From: Bacillota bacterium
Lineage (GTDB): Bacteria; Bacillota; UBA4882; UBA8346
DNA: 64,000 nucleotides
Direction: 5' to 3'
Assembly (NCBI GenBank): GCA_029974635.1
Contig: JARKQY010000035.1
Span: forward strand, 34,247-98,246
Shown here: positions 46,323 through 55,082 of the stretch, one piece after another
How positions within the stretch are numbered: position 1 is the first letter of the stretch
Layout of the letters: each line of letters opens with the position of its first letter
Notes under the pieces: model-generated
Told to the model about the DNA's origin: nothing
Databases searched by the model: none
The model's input: only the letters and a program-made list of their open reading frames with translations
Position numbers and translations under genes: made by a program

Positions 46323-46970
46323 ATGGTCTTTTCAATTCTGGTCTTGGCAATATCTTTAAGTTTAGATGCGTTAGGTGTCGGTATCGTTTACGGGCTGCGT
46401 CAAATTAAAATCCCTTTGAGTTCCAAACTCATCATTTGTTTCTTTTCCATCCTGTATTCCGGACTGGCGCTCATTTTGGGCAGATCATTAGCTGCCGTTA
46501 TCCCTTTCCGTTTTTCAAAATTATTTGGTATTATTGTTCTCCTGCTAATGGGATTTTGGATCATTACCCAGGCTCTTTTCAAGGAGAAATCATGCCTTCC
46601 CGCAACCGAAAATTCGAAAAACGCTACTCTTTTTAAAATCGGGATAAGACCTTTGGGAATTACCATTCATATTTTCAAAGATCCCGCCATATATGATGTC
46701 GATGAATCCGGGATTATCGATATTCGCGAATCGCTTTTATTGGGATTGGCATTATCGGTTGATGCAATCGGAGTAGGCATCGGCAGCGGTCTGATGGGAT
46801 TGGACTCAATGGTAATCCCCCTGGCAGTTGGATTTTGTCAACTGATCTTCCTCTATTGCGGCGGTTATATCGGCAAAAAATTTGCGATTTCGCTGCAAAT
46901 CAACGAAAAATTCCTGGCTGTTTTGCCAGGAACCCTCTTGATCTTAATCGCATTAATTCGAATCTGGTAA
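46323..46970 (+). CDS. ytaF: Sporulation membrane protein YtaF (MntP-like)
   Basis: About 215 residues and six membrane helices in two repeats, each starting with an Asp-containing motif: ISLSLDALGVGIVYG and LALSVDAIGVGIGSG. This is the MntP/YtaF fold; the insert between halves and the second-half sequence fit YtaF. Related MntP exports manganese; YtaF is a sporulation-associated member with unproven substrate. The ATG at 46323 follows GGAGTGATC; the 19-codon extension upstream is unlikely. It converges with the next gene, leaving 8 bp. Confidence 0.85.
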   Translation: MVFSILVLAISLSLDALGVGIVYGLRQIKIPLSSKLIICFFSILYSGLALILGRSLAAVIPFRFSKLFGIIVLLLMGFWIITQALFKEKSCLPATENSKNATLFKIGIRPLGITIHIFKDPAIYDVDESGIIDIRESLLLGLALSVDAIGVGIGSGLMGLDSMVIPLAVGFCQLIFLYCGGYIGKKFAISLQINEKFLAVLPGTLLILIALIRIW

Positions 46971-46978
46971 AAAAAACC

Positions 46979-47932
46979 TTAGCTTTGTAAAATCGTAAAT
47001 GCCGTCTGCAGCATGGAGTTGCGTTTATTCTCATCCGGAATAATTAAGGTGTTCTTATCGTGGTTCGTCATATTAATTAATTCCTGAATTTGTTTGGCCG
47101 CTTCCTTGGGATCATCGCTGATATCCATGGTTGAGCGTGAATCCAACCATGCCGCCCGGTAATGGGAGTGATAGTAGGCAGCGTAGATCGGGGAACCGCC
47201 CTCAATTAAAAACGAAAATGAACTGCAAGCCGTTGTATAATTCGGGTAAGGATTTATCAACATTTTCCGGGTCGTCCCCATCATAAACAGGCTGGGTGCT
47301 CCATCGTATAATTTGATTTTTAAATTATCCGCTAATTTAGGATTTTCCATTTTATACATTATCAAATATATCAGGTTTTCAATGATCTCCGCTTCAATTT
47401 CGCCTTCCGGCCGGCCTTCCTGCCTGGAACGATAATGAGCCATGGCGGGGTTGGTCAGCAGCAGATTTATTTTTACTTTTCTTTGCAGGGCCTCTTTGAT
47501 AGCCTTCCAAATTTCCGTATATTCATCCTCTTCATCAAAGGCAACGCCAATCAATCCTTTTAATGATGTCCCCACAGCAAAAAATTGGGAACTCTCCTCC
47601 ACCAGACTTTCAATAACGCGGGAGGTCCCTTCCAAACGGTTGCGATAAACATCACTGATACCTGCGGTTTGAATCTTGGAAAGAAGCATTAATTGGTCAA
47701 ACGGCTGATCGGTTAACCGTTTATACTCTTCGGAAAGAATCGATACATTCACCAGTCCCATAAAACCCGCCAAAAAAGCCGCCGATCCCAAACTGGTAAG
47801 CAATAAAGCAATTCTGGATCCTAATCCCGAAGCTAACGGCAGGATGGCCATTACAATTCCGATGACGATGATTACTACATTGGTAGCTACCGCGCCGGGA
47901 AACATTTTCCGAATACCTACACCCAATTTCAT
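46979..47932 (-). CDS. Two-TM membrane protein with a C-terminal phospholipase D-like domain
   Basis: 317 residues. Two membrane helices (about 17-37 and 42-64), then a cytoplasmic domain with FFAVGTSLKGLIG, a strand VKINLLLTNP, an acidic helix region, KLYDGAPSLFMMGTTRKMLINPYPN and the end FLIEGGSPIYAAYYHSHYRAAWL. The order of strands and the final His-x-x-x-Trp region resemble catalytically reduced PLD-like domains found in sensor and effector proteins. No HKD motif is present. Function unknown. The ATG at 47932 has a GGGGGT site. It is a single-gene unit. Confidence 0.55.
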   Translation of the reverse strand: MKLGVGIRKMFPGAVATNVVIIVIGIVMAILPLASGLGSRIALLLTSLGSAAFLAGFMGLVNVSILSEEYKRLTDQPFDQLMLLSKIQTAGISDVYRNRLEGTSRVIESLVEESSQFFAVGTSLKGLIGVAFDEEDEYTEIWKAIKEALQRKVKINLLLTNPAMAHYRSRQEGRPEGEIEAEIIENLIYLIMYKMENPKLADNLKIKLYDGAPSLFMMGTTRKMLINPYPNYTTACSSFSFLIEGGSPIYAAYYHSHYRAAWLDSRSTMDISDDPKEAAKQIQELINMTNHDKNTLIIPDENKRNSMLQTAFTILQS

Positions 47933-48117
47933 GATTTACCCCCTTAGTAATTTTGAAAGTTGCTTTGCCGGATTTATCTTAAAATACCTGACAGCCCCGG
48001 ATTCCCAAACTTTCAGTTTATTTATCGGAATAAATCCGTATTGGGTTAAACAGTTTCGCAATAATTGGATATAATTTCCTTTTTGCTTTGTTTAATAGGC
48101 CTAAACAAGGCTACTTA

Positions 48118-48210
48118 GACAGGATTAACTGGATTAAGGGAATTTTCATAAAGGCAAAGTCAAAACGAAGGATATAATGGTTTAATCCAATAAATCCCGT
48201 TAATCCCGTC
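48118..48210. repeat. Dispersed repeat R3, copy 2, in a 380-bp gene-free gap
   Basis: GACAGGATTAACTGGATTAA (48118-48137) and a right part with TTTAATCCAATAAATCCCG and TTAATCCCGTC (48181-48210) form an imperfect inverted repeat around a 40-bp centre. CCCGTTAATCC matches the motif at 30082. The rest of 47933-48313 shows no gene. Confidence 0.6.
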
Positions 48211-48313
48211 TACTAAAAACTCTTTTGGCCTTCAGCTTAGCATGCAAACAAAAAATTCGTCAACTTTGATATATCAGAAGCAATAGGAGGGCTTAGCATG
48301 GACGGACCTTGAA

Positions 48314-49720
48314 TTAATGGGTCTTCGGCTCAACATGGACATGAATGTTTTCAATATTGGAGATGTTGTTTTTGATACGGTTTGAAATTTCCTTGGATAT
48401 GTTTTCAACCCGGTCCAATTCATAATCTTCTTTCACCTCGCAATGTAAAAACAGGGTGAGTTTTTCTCCTAAACTGTATATTTTAATATCATGGCAGTTA
48501 ATTTCCGAAGGGTGGCCGTTAATCAGCGAATCAATCCGGTTTATCAGGGGCTCGCTTTCGCAAGTGATATCCTTTGCTACAATCTGCTGTTGTTTGACAT
48601 GTTCAAAATTAACGCTGACATCCTCCACATCGGCAAGATCTTTCTGGATAAGCTCTCCGATAGCATGCGAAAGATAGTGAGAATCCCTTAAATTCATACT
48701 CTCCTTAACTTCCAAGTGGATAGCAATATTTTTTTTCCCCGTAACTTCGTACACATGGATATTATGAATATTGGTACAATTGGGGAAACGGTCCACCACC
48801 TTTTTTACTACCCGGTAAACCTCTTGATCCTCAGTTCCAGGAACCGGAACCGGATAGGTGCTGATGATAATATCACTATCGGGCAGCTTGCTTTGAATCC
48901 GCTCCCTTACTTCAGCGGCAATGGAATGTACCACCCGGTGGCTTTCGTTTCTCCCGATGCCGATATTCAGATCAATAAATAGCTTGGGACCCGAAGGCCG
49001 CACCCGCACTCCGGATACATCCATGACTCCCTGAATACCGTTAACTTCATGCAAAATATTACTGACAACACCTTTGGGCGCAGTATCCAGTAAAACATCA
49101 ATGGTTCGTTTACCTAACCGGATACTTACAATAATGACCAAAATGGAAACACCCAGAGCGGCAACGGGATCACCGTAATTAAGTACCGGAATCTTAAAGT
49201 AATCCCCGGCCCAAACACAGGCCAAGCCGGCGATTACTACTGATGAACTGGCGATATCACTGCTAAAATGAAGTGCATCCGCTTCCAGCGCTTGACTGCC
49301 ATATTTTTGGGCAACCCGCCGTAAAGCGGTGGATCTTGAAATATCGACAATAATTGAAATTATCATTACTCCAATACCCCATATGGTACCTGTTACCTCA
49401 AATGATTTGTCAAAAAACAGTTTTTCAAGCGCTTCATAAATAATCCAGATACATGTTAACAACAGTAGAGCCGTTTCAATCAATGCCGAGAAACTTTCTA
49501 TTTTTCCATGTCCGTAATTATGATCCTGATCTGCCGGTTTGTCGGATAAACGCACCGCGAAAAATGTAACTGCGGCTGCACCAAGATCCAACATTGAATG
49601 GGCTGCTTCGGATAAAACGCCCAAGCTTCCCGTCCATATTCCAACGATAATTTTTATTGTCGTTAAAAATATGGCGGCCAAAACCGAACTCAGCGCCACC
49701 TGCTGTTTTTCATTGGCCAT
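48314..49720 (-). CDS. Cation diffusion facilitator with three tandem C-terminal domains
   Basis: About 468 residues. The N-terminal CDF membrane domain has metal-site motifs HSMLDLGAAAV and DALHFSSDIA (both H-x3-D), suggesting Zn, Fe or Mn export by proton antiport. The cytoplasmic region has not one but three ferredoxin-like dimerisation domains in a row (about 210-290, 295-375 and 385-469), each with a similar strand-helix layout (FIDLNIGI, IAIHLEVKE, LFLHCEVKE). Most CDF proteins are about 300 residues with one such domain. The start is the second of two ATGs after GAGGTGAT. Confidence 0.88.
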   Translation of the reverse strand: MANEKQQVALSSVLAAIFLTTIKIIVGIWTGSLGVLSEAAHSMLDLGAAAVTFFAVRLSDKPADQDHNYGHGKIESFSALIETALLLLTCIWIIYEALEKLFFDKSFEVTGTIWGIGVMIISIIVDISRSTALRRVAQKYGSQALEADALHFSSDIASSSVVIAGLACVWAGDYFKIPVLNYGDPVAALGVSILVIIVSIRLGKRTIDVLLDTAPKGVVSNILHEVNGIQGVMDVSGVRVRPSGPKLFIDLNIGIGRNESHRVVHSIAAEVRERIQSKLPDSDIIISTYPVPVPGTEDQEVYRVVKKVVDRFPNCTNIHNIHVYEVTGKKNIAIHLEVKESMNLRDSHYLSHAIGELIQKDLADVEDVSVNFEHVKQQQIVAKDITCESEPLINRIDSLINGHPSEINCHDIKIYSLGEKLTLFLHCEVKEDYELDRVENISKEISNRIKNNISNIENIHVHVEPKTH

Positions 49721-49786
49721 CATATCACCTCTATGAAGTTGCCGTCTATCCGAAACTGCACAATGAAAATTAAACGGATAATATAA

Positions 49787-49813
49787 ACCCGTGGAACATT
49801 GCGTCCCACGGGT
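49787..49813. other. Hairpin upstream of the CDF gene
   Basis: A perfect 8-bp stem ACCCGTGG/CCACGGGT with an 11-nt loop in the 233-bp gap between rnhA and the CDF gene. There is no T-run on either side, so it is not a clear terminator. It lies in the likely leader of the CDF gene. No known riboswitch motif was found. Confidence 0.4.
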
Positions 49814-49953
49814 ATTAATCCGCTGCCCAAAAGGCCCGGCTGATACGGTTCATCCGCAAAACTCTTCGGATTCAAACGTATTGCCTGTTCGAAAAGATGT
49901 ACACATCCAATATGCTAAATTAGTATTAATATACACTAAATTATTGTAATTTG

Positions 49954-50406
49954 TCAAGAGTCTTGTGCTACTTTGGAGGTTTGAATGGCGGTTCGGGCCA
50001 ATTCATCGCAGCGATTGTTATAAACGTTGTCCTGATGGCCTTTGACCTTGATCCAATCGATTTGATGAACCTGGTTGAGCTGAATTAATATGGACCATAA
50101 GTCTTGATTCTCAACCGGTTTGTTTTGAGAATTCAGCCAGCCGTTTCGCTGCCAGTTACCGATCCAGTTTTGGCGAAAGGCGTTGATTAAATAGGCACTA
50201 TCGGAATAAAGTTTAACTTTACAGGGAAATTTGAGTGCGGTCAAGGCCTGGATTGCGGCCTGCAACTCCATCCGTTGATTGGTGGTTCGCGGTTCATTTC
50301 CGGATAGTTCTTTTTCAGCGCCTTCATAAATCAAAACCGTGCCCCAGCCACCGGGACCTGGGTTTCCGGAACAAGCGCCATCCGTATAAATTGATACTTC
50401 CTTCAA
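49954..50406 (-). CDS. rnhA: Ribonuclease HI
   Basis: 150 residues with the RNase H acidic residues in IYTDGACSGNPGPGGWG, QRMELQAAIQAL and LYSDSAYLINAF, plus the His loop in VKGHQDN and a final Asp in NRCDELARTA. It cuts the RNA strand of RNA-DNA hybrids. The start is a TTG at 50406 with AAAGGA eight bases upstream. It is the last gene of the cluster, 12 bp after nfo. Confidence 0.95.
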   Translation of the reverse strand: MKEVSIYTDGACSGNPGPGGWGTVLIYEGAEKELSGNEPRTTNQRMELQAAIQALTALKFPCKVKLYSDSAYLINAFRQNWIGNWQRNGWLNSQNKPVENQDLWSILIQLNQVHQIDWIKVKGHQDNVYNNRCDELARTAIQTSKVAQDS

Positions 50407-50418
50407 TGTATATCCTTT

Positions 50419-51252
50419 CTATTTCACCAATTGGCGTAGTGTTTTTAAATTCATCAGATCATCATCCGGTGCCTCCTGCGGTGTCTCCAAAATCCCCGGC
50501 AATTGATTCAGACGCGGATGATTCATTAAAAAACTGAACCCTTGGAGGCCGATCATCCCCCGGCCGATATGCTGATGCCGGTCCAAATGAGAACCAACGG
50601 TTCCCACGGCATCATTGAGATGAAATATTTTCAGGTTGGAAAGGCCGACGAACTTCTCAAATTCATCCAGGGTCTGTTGCCATCCGGAATCCGAACTCAA
50701 ATCATAACCAGCGGCAAATGCGTGACAGGTATCAAAACAAACACCCACCCGGTCTCCTTGGTTTACCTCTTTGATTAACAGTCCCAGATCTTGAAACGAA
50801 CCCGCCACTTCTCCGCCAGCGCCGGATTGGTTTTCGAACAACAATAAAGTGGAACCTTTAACCTTCTCCAATACCAGGTTAACCGCAGCAATTATTTTTT
50901 TTAGGCCAATATCCCGATCTTTGGCCTTGCCGGGATGAAATACAAAAAAGTCCGCTCCCAGGGCATTCGCCCGGCTGAAATCCTCCACCATGGTAAGGAC
51001 TGATTTTTCGTATAATTCAGGGTCGGTAGTGGCCGGATTGGGTAAATAGGACAGATGGACCATAACCGGCCAAAGAGCGTATTTCTCCCGTTCTTTACGA
51101 AACTGCGCCACTTCGGAATCGGCCAAGGGTTTGCGGGCCCATCCCCGGGGGTTTCCCGCGAAAATTTGAAAGCCATCGCATCCGATTGAATACGCCTGAT
51201 TCACCGCACCCGGAAAACCTTTACCGATTGATACATGTGCTCCTAATTTCAA
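50419..51252 (-). CDS. nfo: Endonuclease IV (AP endonuclease)
   Basis: 277 residues, TIM-barrel Nfo with zinc ligands in GAHVSIGKG, FHPGKAKD, FENQSGAG, VGVCFDTCHAFAAGYD, FHLNDAVGTVGSHLDRHQHIGRG and ETP near the end. It cleaves DNA at abasic sites. The start is a TTG overlapping the stop of the glycosyltransferase-4 gene (TTGA), with GGAGG eight bases before it, so the two are translationally coupled. Confidence 0.95.
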   Translation of the reverse strand: MKLGAHVSIGKGFPGAVNQAYSIGCDGFQIFAGNPRGWARKPLADSEVAQFRKEREKYALWPVMVHLSYLPNPATTDPELYEKSVLTMVEDFSRANALGADFFVFHPGKAKDRDIGLKKIIAAVNLVLEKVKGSTLLLFENQSGAGGEVAGSFQDLGLLIKEVNQGDRVGVCFDTCHAFAAGYDLSSDSGWQQTLDEFEKFVGLSNLKIFHLNDAVGTVGSHLDRHQHIGRGMIGLQGFSFLMNHPRLNQLPGILETPQEAPDDDLMNLKTLRQLVK

Positions 51253-52151
51253 TGTTCGCTCCTCCGGCCCATTTCGTCGATATATCGAAGTACACGGTAC
51301 TCCTCTATAACTTTCGAAAAAGATACTTTTTCAGCCAACAACTGGAGAGATACCAAAATGACCAGCGCCACAATTTTGCTGACGGGGCTTAACATCCAGG
51401 CCATCATGATTCCCAGGGAAGCCCCCAGCAAATTGGAGCCGCTGTCCCCCATCATCACTTTTTCCTGTAAATCAAAGGGTAAATAATAAATCATAATGGC
51501 TAAAATCGGTAAAAACAAACTGGTAAAATTTAAAAAATTGCTGCCGCTGAATGCCAAAATGATAATAAATCCGGATAAATAGGCTTTACCCGCCCTACCA
51601 GGACGCAAATCAAACAGGTTAACGGAATTGGTTGCCAAGGCCACCAGCAAGAAATTGACGATTAAGCTCACCCAGAATGGCCAGCCGTCCTTAATAAACT
51701 CTAAACTGCCAAAACTAAATACCAGAGCTATTATTCCACCGAATAACGCTTTAAAAGCTCCCGAGGTAAATTTCTTTTCGGCGAACAACATCCGGAAATG
51801 TCCCCTAAATCCCTTTACTTCATGAACGCCTAATTGATCATCAAAGAATCCCATAAACCCGGTTGCAACCAGCACAAACATAAACAGAAAACAGTTTTCC
51901 GCAGTAAATGTTTTAACCCGCAACAACATTCCGATGATGGTAATCACCGGCACCATAACTGTAAAAAGCACTCCTCCGGAGAAAGGGATTTTTTTACCTT
52001 GGTAATTCACCTTGGTAAGACCGGCATCGTTAAATAATTTAATCATAGAAGGAAATACCACGGATGCCAAAAAATAAGATATTACCAGAATTGATAAATA
52101 CCGCACTGCTAATAACAAAACCGCATTAATTGAATCAATGGCCTCCGTCAT
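51249..52151 (-). CDS. MraY/WecA-like polyprenyl-phosphate sugar-phosphate transferase family protein (GT4)
   Basis: About 300 residues with some nine membrane helices. Family motifs are GFFDDQLG (the paired Asp), NSVNLFDLRPGRAGK (altered from the usual NxxNxxDGxDGL) and MMGDSGSN. Enzymes of this fold move a sugar-phosphate from UDP-sugar to undecaprenyl phosphate. The altered NLFDLRPGRAG motif marks a distinct branch, the one usually found next to steA and steB in Firmicutes. The ATG at 52151 fits the AGAGGTGA site. Confidence 0.82.
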   Translation of the reverse strand: MTEAIDSINAVLLLAVRYLSILVISYFLASVVFPSMIKLFNDAGLTKVNYQGKKIPFSGGVLFTVMVPVITIIGMLLRVKTFTAENCFLFMFVLVATGFMGFFDDQLGVHEVKGFRGHFRMLFAEKKFTSGAFKALFGGIIALVFSFGSLEFIKDGWPFWVSLIVNFLLVALATNSVNLFDLRPGRAGKAYLSGFIIILAFSGSNFLNFTSLFLPILAIMIYYLPFDLQEKVMMGDSGSNLLGASLGIMMAWMLSPVSKIVALVILVSLQLLAEKVSFSKVIEEYRVLRYIDEMGRRSEH

Positions 52152-52156
52152 AAAAG

Positions 52157-52843
52157 TCACCTCTTAATCAGTCTTTTAGCTAGAACAAGAGCCACATCCA
52201 AAAATTGTTGGCCCCGGTGCAAAAAACCGGCTAAATCCCGGCCGGTTTCCGCATGGGTCATTTGAACCGGCACCTCTTTTACACGAAACCCATGCCGGAA
52301 CACATCAATGGTTAATCCGACTTCGACTCCAAAACCGGATTCAAAAGCGACAATCTTTTCAACTACTGCCCGCCGCATTACCCTCTGGCCCGAAAGAGGG
52401 CTTGAGACCTCTAATCCGGTGTACCAACGAATTCCTTTCTTGGCTAAACCGGTAACCCACCCGAAACCGCCCTTTTTTTGAGCAGCCGGAAACCTGCCGA
52501 TGGTCATATCCGCTTTATCTTCCAGAACCGGCGCGATCAACTTTTCCACTTCCGAAGCAGATTTTCCCAAATCCCCATCCAGCAGTCCGATAATATCACC
52601 TTTCACATATTGAAGGCCGTAATTCAAGGCCCCACCTTTACCGATATTTTTCGCCAAGTCAATGACTTCAACCCCGGTTTCCCTTGCCCTGGAACCGGTT
52701 TGATCTTTGGAGCCGTCGTTTACTACCACAATTTGGGTGACTTTCCGAATACTTTGCACCGCCTGAATCGTAGCTTGAATATTTTGTTCTTCATTGTATG
52801 CCGGAATTAGAACTGAAACCATTTCTTCCGTTAATTCAACCAT
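52157..52843 (-). CDS. Family 2 glycosyltransferase (dolichol-phosphate mannosyltransferase-like)
   Basis: 228 residues, GT-A fold: SVLIPAYNEEQNI, VVNDGSKDQT, NIGKGGALNYGL and the metal-binding LLDGDLGKS. No membrane helices, so it acts at the inner face of the membrane. The nearest known roles are transfer of a sugar to polyprenyl phosphate. It lies 21 bp after steB, and its stop is within a few bases of the next gene. Acceptor and sugar are unknown. Confidence 0.88.
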   Translation of the reverse strand: MVELTEEMVSVLIPAYNEEQNIQATIQAVQSIRKVTQIVVVNDGSKDQTGSRARETGVEVIDLAKNIGKGGALNYGLQYVKGDIIGLLDGDLGKSASEVEKLIAPVLEDKADMTIGRFPAAQKKGGFGWVTGLAKKGIRWYTGLEVSSPLSGQRVMRRAVVEKIVAFESGFGVEVGLTIDVFRHGFRVKEVPVQMTHAETGRDLAGFLHRGQQFLDVALVLAKRLIKR

Positions 52844-52864
52844 AGTATCCCATCCTTGTTCATT

Positions 52865-53752
52865 CTAATAATTCAGCTTGACTTCCGGCATCAGCCGCCG
52901 GGCCGTATCTTTTATTCCGTAGTGCCCCCATTTCCCAGATGCCAATAAATAAACCAGGGTCAGTTCTCCGGGGGGAGTGTCGATATTGTCAATGGTTCCC
53001 TGGCATTTTTGCTGATAGATTCGCATGTAAGATTGGGTTACAAAACTGGGTTCGACTCCAATCATGGATATGCCCGAAATCTTACGCACTGCATCCATTA
53101 GAGGGAGATCTATCTCTTTTTGATGGTTGCTTTCCGGGATCGTTCCGCCCCCTAAAAAAACAATAGTATCAATATACCCCCTATTATAATCACCCCATAA
53201 TTGCACTAATTCTTTGTTTTGTAAATATAGCAACTGAAAACTGCCCTGGCCCTGAGTAATAATCTGGATTATTTTCGAATGAATCAGTGGAATTAAATCT
53301 TTTTCCGGGGCCATGGGAATATCAAAGGCGTCCACCAATTCGGTTTTAAATTGCGGATCACTTAAATTAAGCACTTTGGTAATGGAGGTTATGGAAGTAA
53401 CATCGGCGCCGGCTTGCCGTAAAATATTGACCAGTTCTTTAGCGTATGTAAAATTTACCGTCTCATTCGTCCGGATGATGGCGATCCGTCTACCGATTAA
53501 ACGGTTCGTAATTAGGCCGGGAATTATCGTTTTTTGAAATTGCCTGGCAATTTCCAATTCACTCTCTTTTATCTGCAATGATGCCTGTAAAACATCACGA
53601 TTCTTTTGATACATTTGCTCCAAACGATCAATCTGTTTTTCCATTTCTAGGTTCACAGTACGACCAAGATTGGCTCCAAGAATAATCCCCAATCCAAGCG
53701 CCAAAAGAACCGCAACTAAAGAGGCAACATGGTAACGCATATCGACAATCAT
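52865..53752 (-). CDS. SteB/MctB-like envelope protein ('copper transporter' family)
   Basis: About 295 residues. A single N-terminal membrane helix in YHVASLVAVLLALGLGIILG (the family signature) is followed by a coiled coil (about 30-75) and an extracytoplasmic-type domain. The family name comes from mycobacterial MctB, but in Corynebacterium the homologue SteB works with SteA in envelope and septum integrity. Copper transport is not supported by anything here (no Cys or Met clusters). The ATG at 53752 follows GGGGGG at good spacing; six upstream codons are disregarded. Confidence 0.8.
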   Translation of the reverse strand: MIVDMRYHVASLVAVLLALGLGIILGANLGRTVNLEMEKQIDRLEQMYQKNRDVLQASLQIKESELEIARQFQKTIIPGLITNRLIGRRIAIIRTNETVNFTYAKELVNILRQAGADVTSITSITKVLNLSDPQFKTELVDAFDIPMAPEKDLIPLIHSKIIQIITQGQGSFQLLYLQNKELVQLWGDYNRGYIDTIVFLGGGTIPESNHQKEIDLPLMDAVRKISGISMIGVEPSFVTQSYMRIYQQKCQGTIDNIDTPPGELTLVYLLASGKWGHYGIKDTARRLMPEVKLNY

Positions 53753-53782
53753 TTTTCCAGAACCCCCCATAAGACCCGATCG

Positions 53783-53930
53783 TTAGTTATCTAGTTTTCT
53801 AGTTCCTCAGTTTCCGGTTTTTCTAATTAGCAAATTCAATAATTCCATAGCTCTGCAGTTTTATTTGTTTCTTGATAACTATAATAGATAACCTGATTAC
53901 TAGAAACTAATTACTGGATAAACTAGAAAC
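53783..53930. repeat. Dispersed repeat R2, copy 2, between steA and steB
   Basis: Left part GTTATCTAGTTTTCTAGTTCC; right part with GATAAC and ACTAGAAAC units. In reverse complement it resembles 38080-38217. It splits steA from steB. Confidence 0.6.
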
Positions 53931-53931
53931 T

Positions 53932-55053
53932 TTAAATACCCGTAAGTAATTTCACTTGCAGCCAAAATGCCCTTAGCCAGTTCCTGGCCCATGGCATTTG
54001 CAGTAATACCGTCAGTATAACCACAAAACCAGTTAGCGAAAGCCAGACCAAATATTTCAGCTTTACCCGGCCTTGATAGATTTTGCTGACTCCGCGGGCA
54101 TCCACTAAAATGGAACCAACTTTCAACCGGACCAAAAAAGTGCTGCCCATTCCTTGGCGGCCTTTTTCCAAGAAATCAATCATATTGGAATGGGTTCCCA
54201 CCGCCACGATTAAATCGGCCCCTTTTTCGTACGCCAGCAGCAGAGCGATATCTTCACTGGTACCAGGCGCTGGAAATGCCAAAGCATTGAGTTTCATCCG
54301 GTCAATCCTTTCCATGCCCGGAGCACGCCCATTAGGATAAGCATGGACCACAATCTCGGAACCGCATCTCAAGGCGTCATCGCTGATGCTATCCATATCG
54401 CCAATGATTAGATGGGGTTTATAACCGAATTCAAGTAAAGCGTCGGCCCCCCCGTCAACTCCGATTAAAACAGGATTTACGTCATGAATATAGGACCGGA
54501 TTGTGGTCAAATCCTCGCGGTAGTTCTGCCCCCGGACGACAACCAAGACGGGTTTGCCTTCAAACTTCGTATTAATATCAGGTATCTTTAAATTGCCCAA
54601 AATCAAATCTTTTTCTTTAGAAGCATATTCGAGGGTATTTACCAAAAACTTGTCCAACTCATTTACCAGGTTCCCTTTGATCTCCTTCAGGCGGCGTTTT
54701 ACGGTGTGAGACTCCAAAAAAACTCCTTCGGCCAGTAAAACATCGTTTTTCCAGATTTGGTTGCCTTTTACTTCGATGAAATCCCCTTCATGAACCTTCT
54801 GAAAAATTTCCTGCCCTACATTGTCCAAAATCCCGATTCCTTCTTTTAAAAGATGCGCCGGTCCGGGATTGGGATATTTCCCGGTCATGGATGAACTGGC
54901 ATTAATAACCAGCTTAATCCGGGCTTTAATTAAGGAATCAGCCGATACCTGATCCAGATCGGCGTGGTCGATAATGGCAATTTCGCCTTGTTGAATCCGT
55001 TTCGCCAAATTTTTGGTGCGATAATCTATTCGTGCTTTTGCTTTGATTTCCAC
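53932..55053 (-). CDS. steA: SteA-like protein (thiamine pyrophosphokinase-like fold, membrane-anchored)
   Basis: 373 residues. The middle shows a thiamin-pyrophosphokinase-like catalytic core (LIGVDGGADALLEFGYKP, IIGDMDSISDDAL, TSEDIALLLAYEKGA). A single membrane helix near the C-terminus (about 336-356) is followed by a short end. It is the partner of SteB in corynebacteria, where the pair affects cell separation. A GTG start at 55053 follows GGAGG by ten bases. It lies 29 bp after spo0A, so it may be co-transcribed with it. Confidence 0.82.
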   Translation of the reverse strand: MEIKAKARIDYRTKNLAKRIQQGEIAIIDHADLDQVSADSLIKARIKLVINASSSMTGKYPNPGPAHLLKEGIGILDNVGQEIFQKVHEGDFIEVKGNQIWKNDVLLAEGVFLESHTVKRRLKEIKGNLVNELDKFLVNTLEYASKEKDLILGNLKIPDINTKFEGKPVLVVVRGQNYREDLTTIRSYIHDVNPVLIGVDGGADALLEFGYKPHLIIGDMDSISDDALRCGSEIVVHAYPNGRAPGMERIDRMKLNALAFPAPGTSEDIALLLAYEKGADLIVAVGTHSNMIDFLEKGRQGMGSTFLVRLKVGSILVDARGVSKIYQGRVKLKYLVWLSLTGFVVILTVLLQMPWARNWLRAFWLQVKLLTGI

Positions 55054-55082
55054 GAACCAAGAACCTCCATTACCGGAAAACG

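Noticed and set aside
48118..48210. CRISPR array or regularly spaced repeats
   Set aside because: Repeat units are short, imperfect and not separated by unique spacers of constant length; no cas genes in the window.
49741..49953. Manganese (yybP-ykoY) or other metal riboswitch before the CDF gene
   Set aside because: Only one simple hairpin is present; the conserved loops of known metal riboswitches were not found.
52865..53752. True copper transporter
   Set aside because: One membrane helix, a coiled coil and no Cys or Met metal-binding clusters; the name is inherited from a mycobacterial family member.
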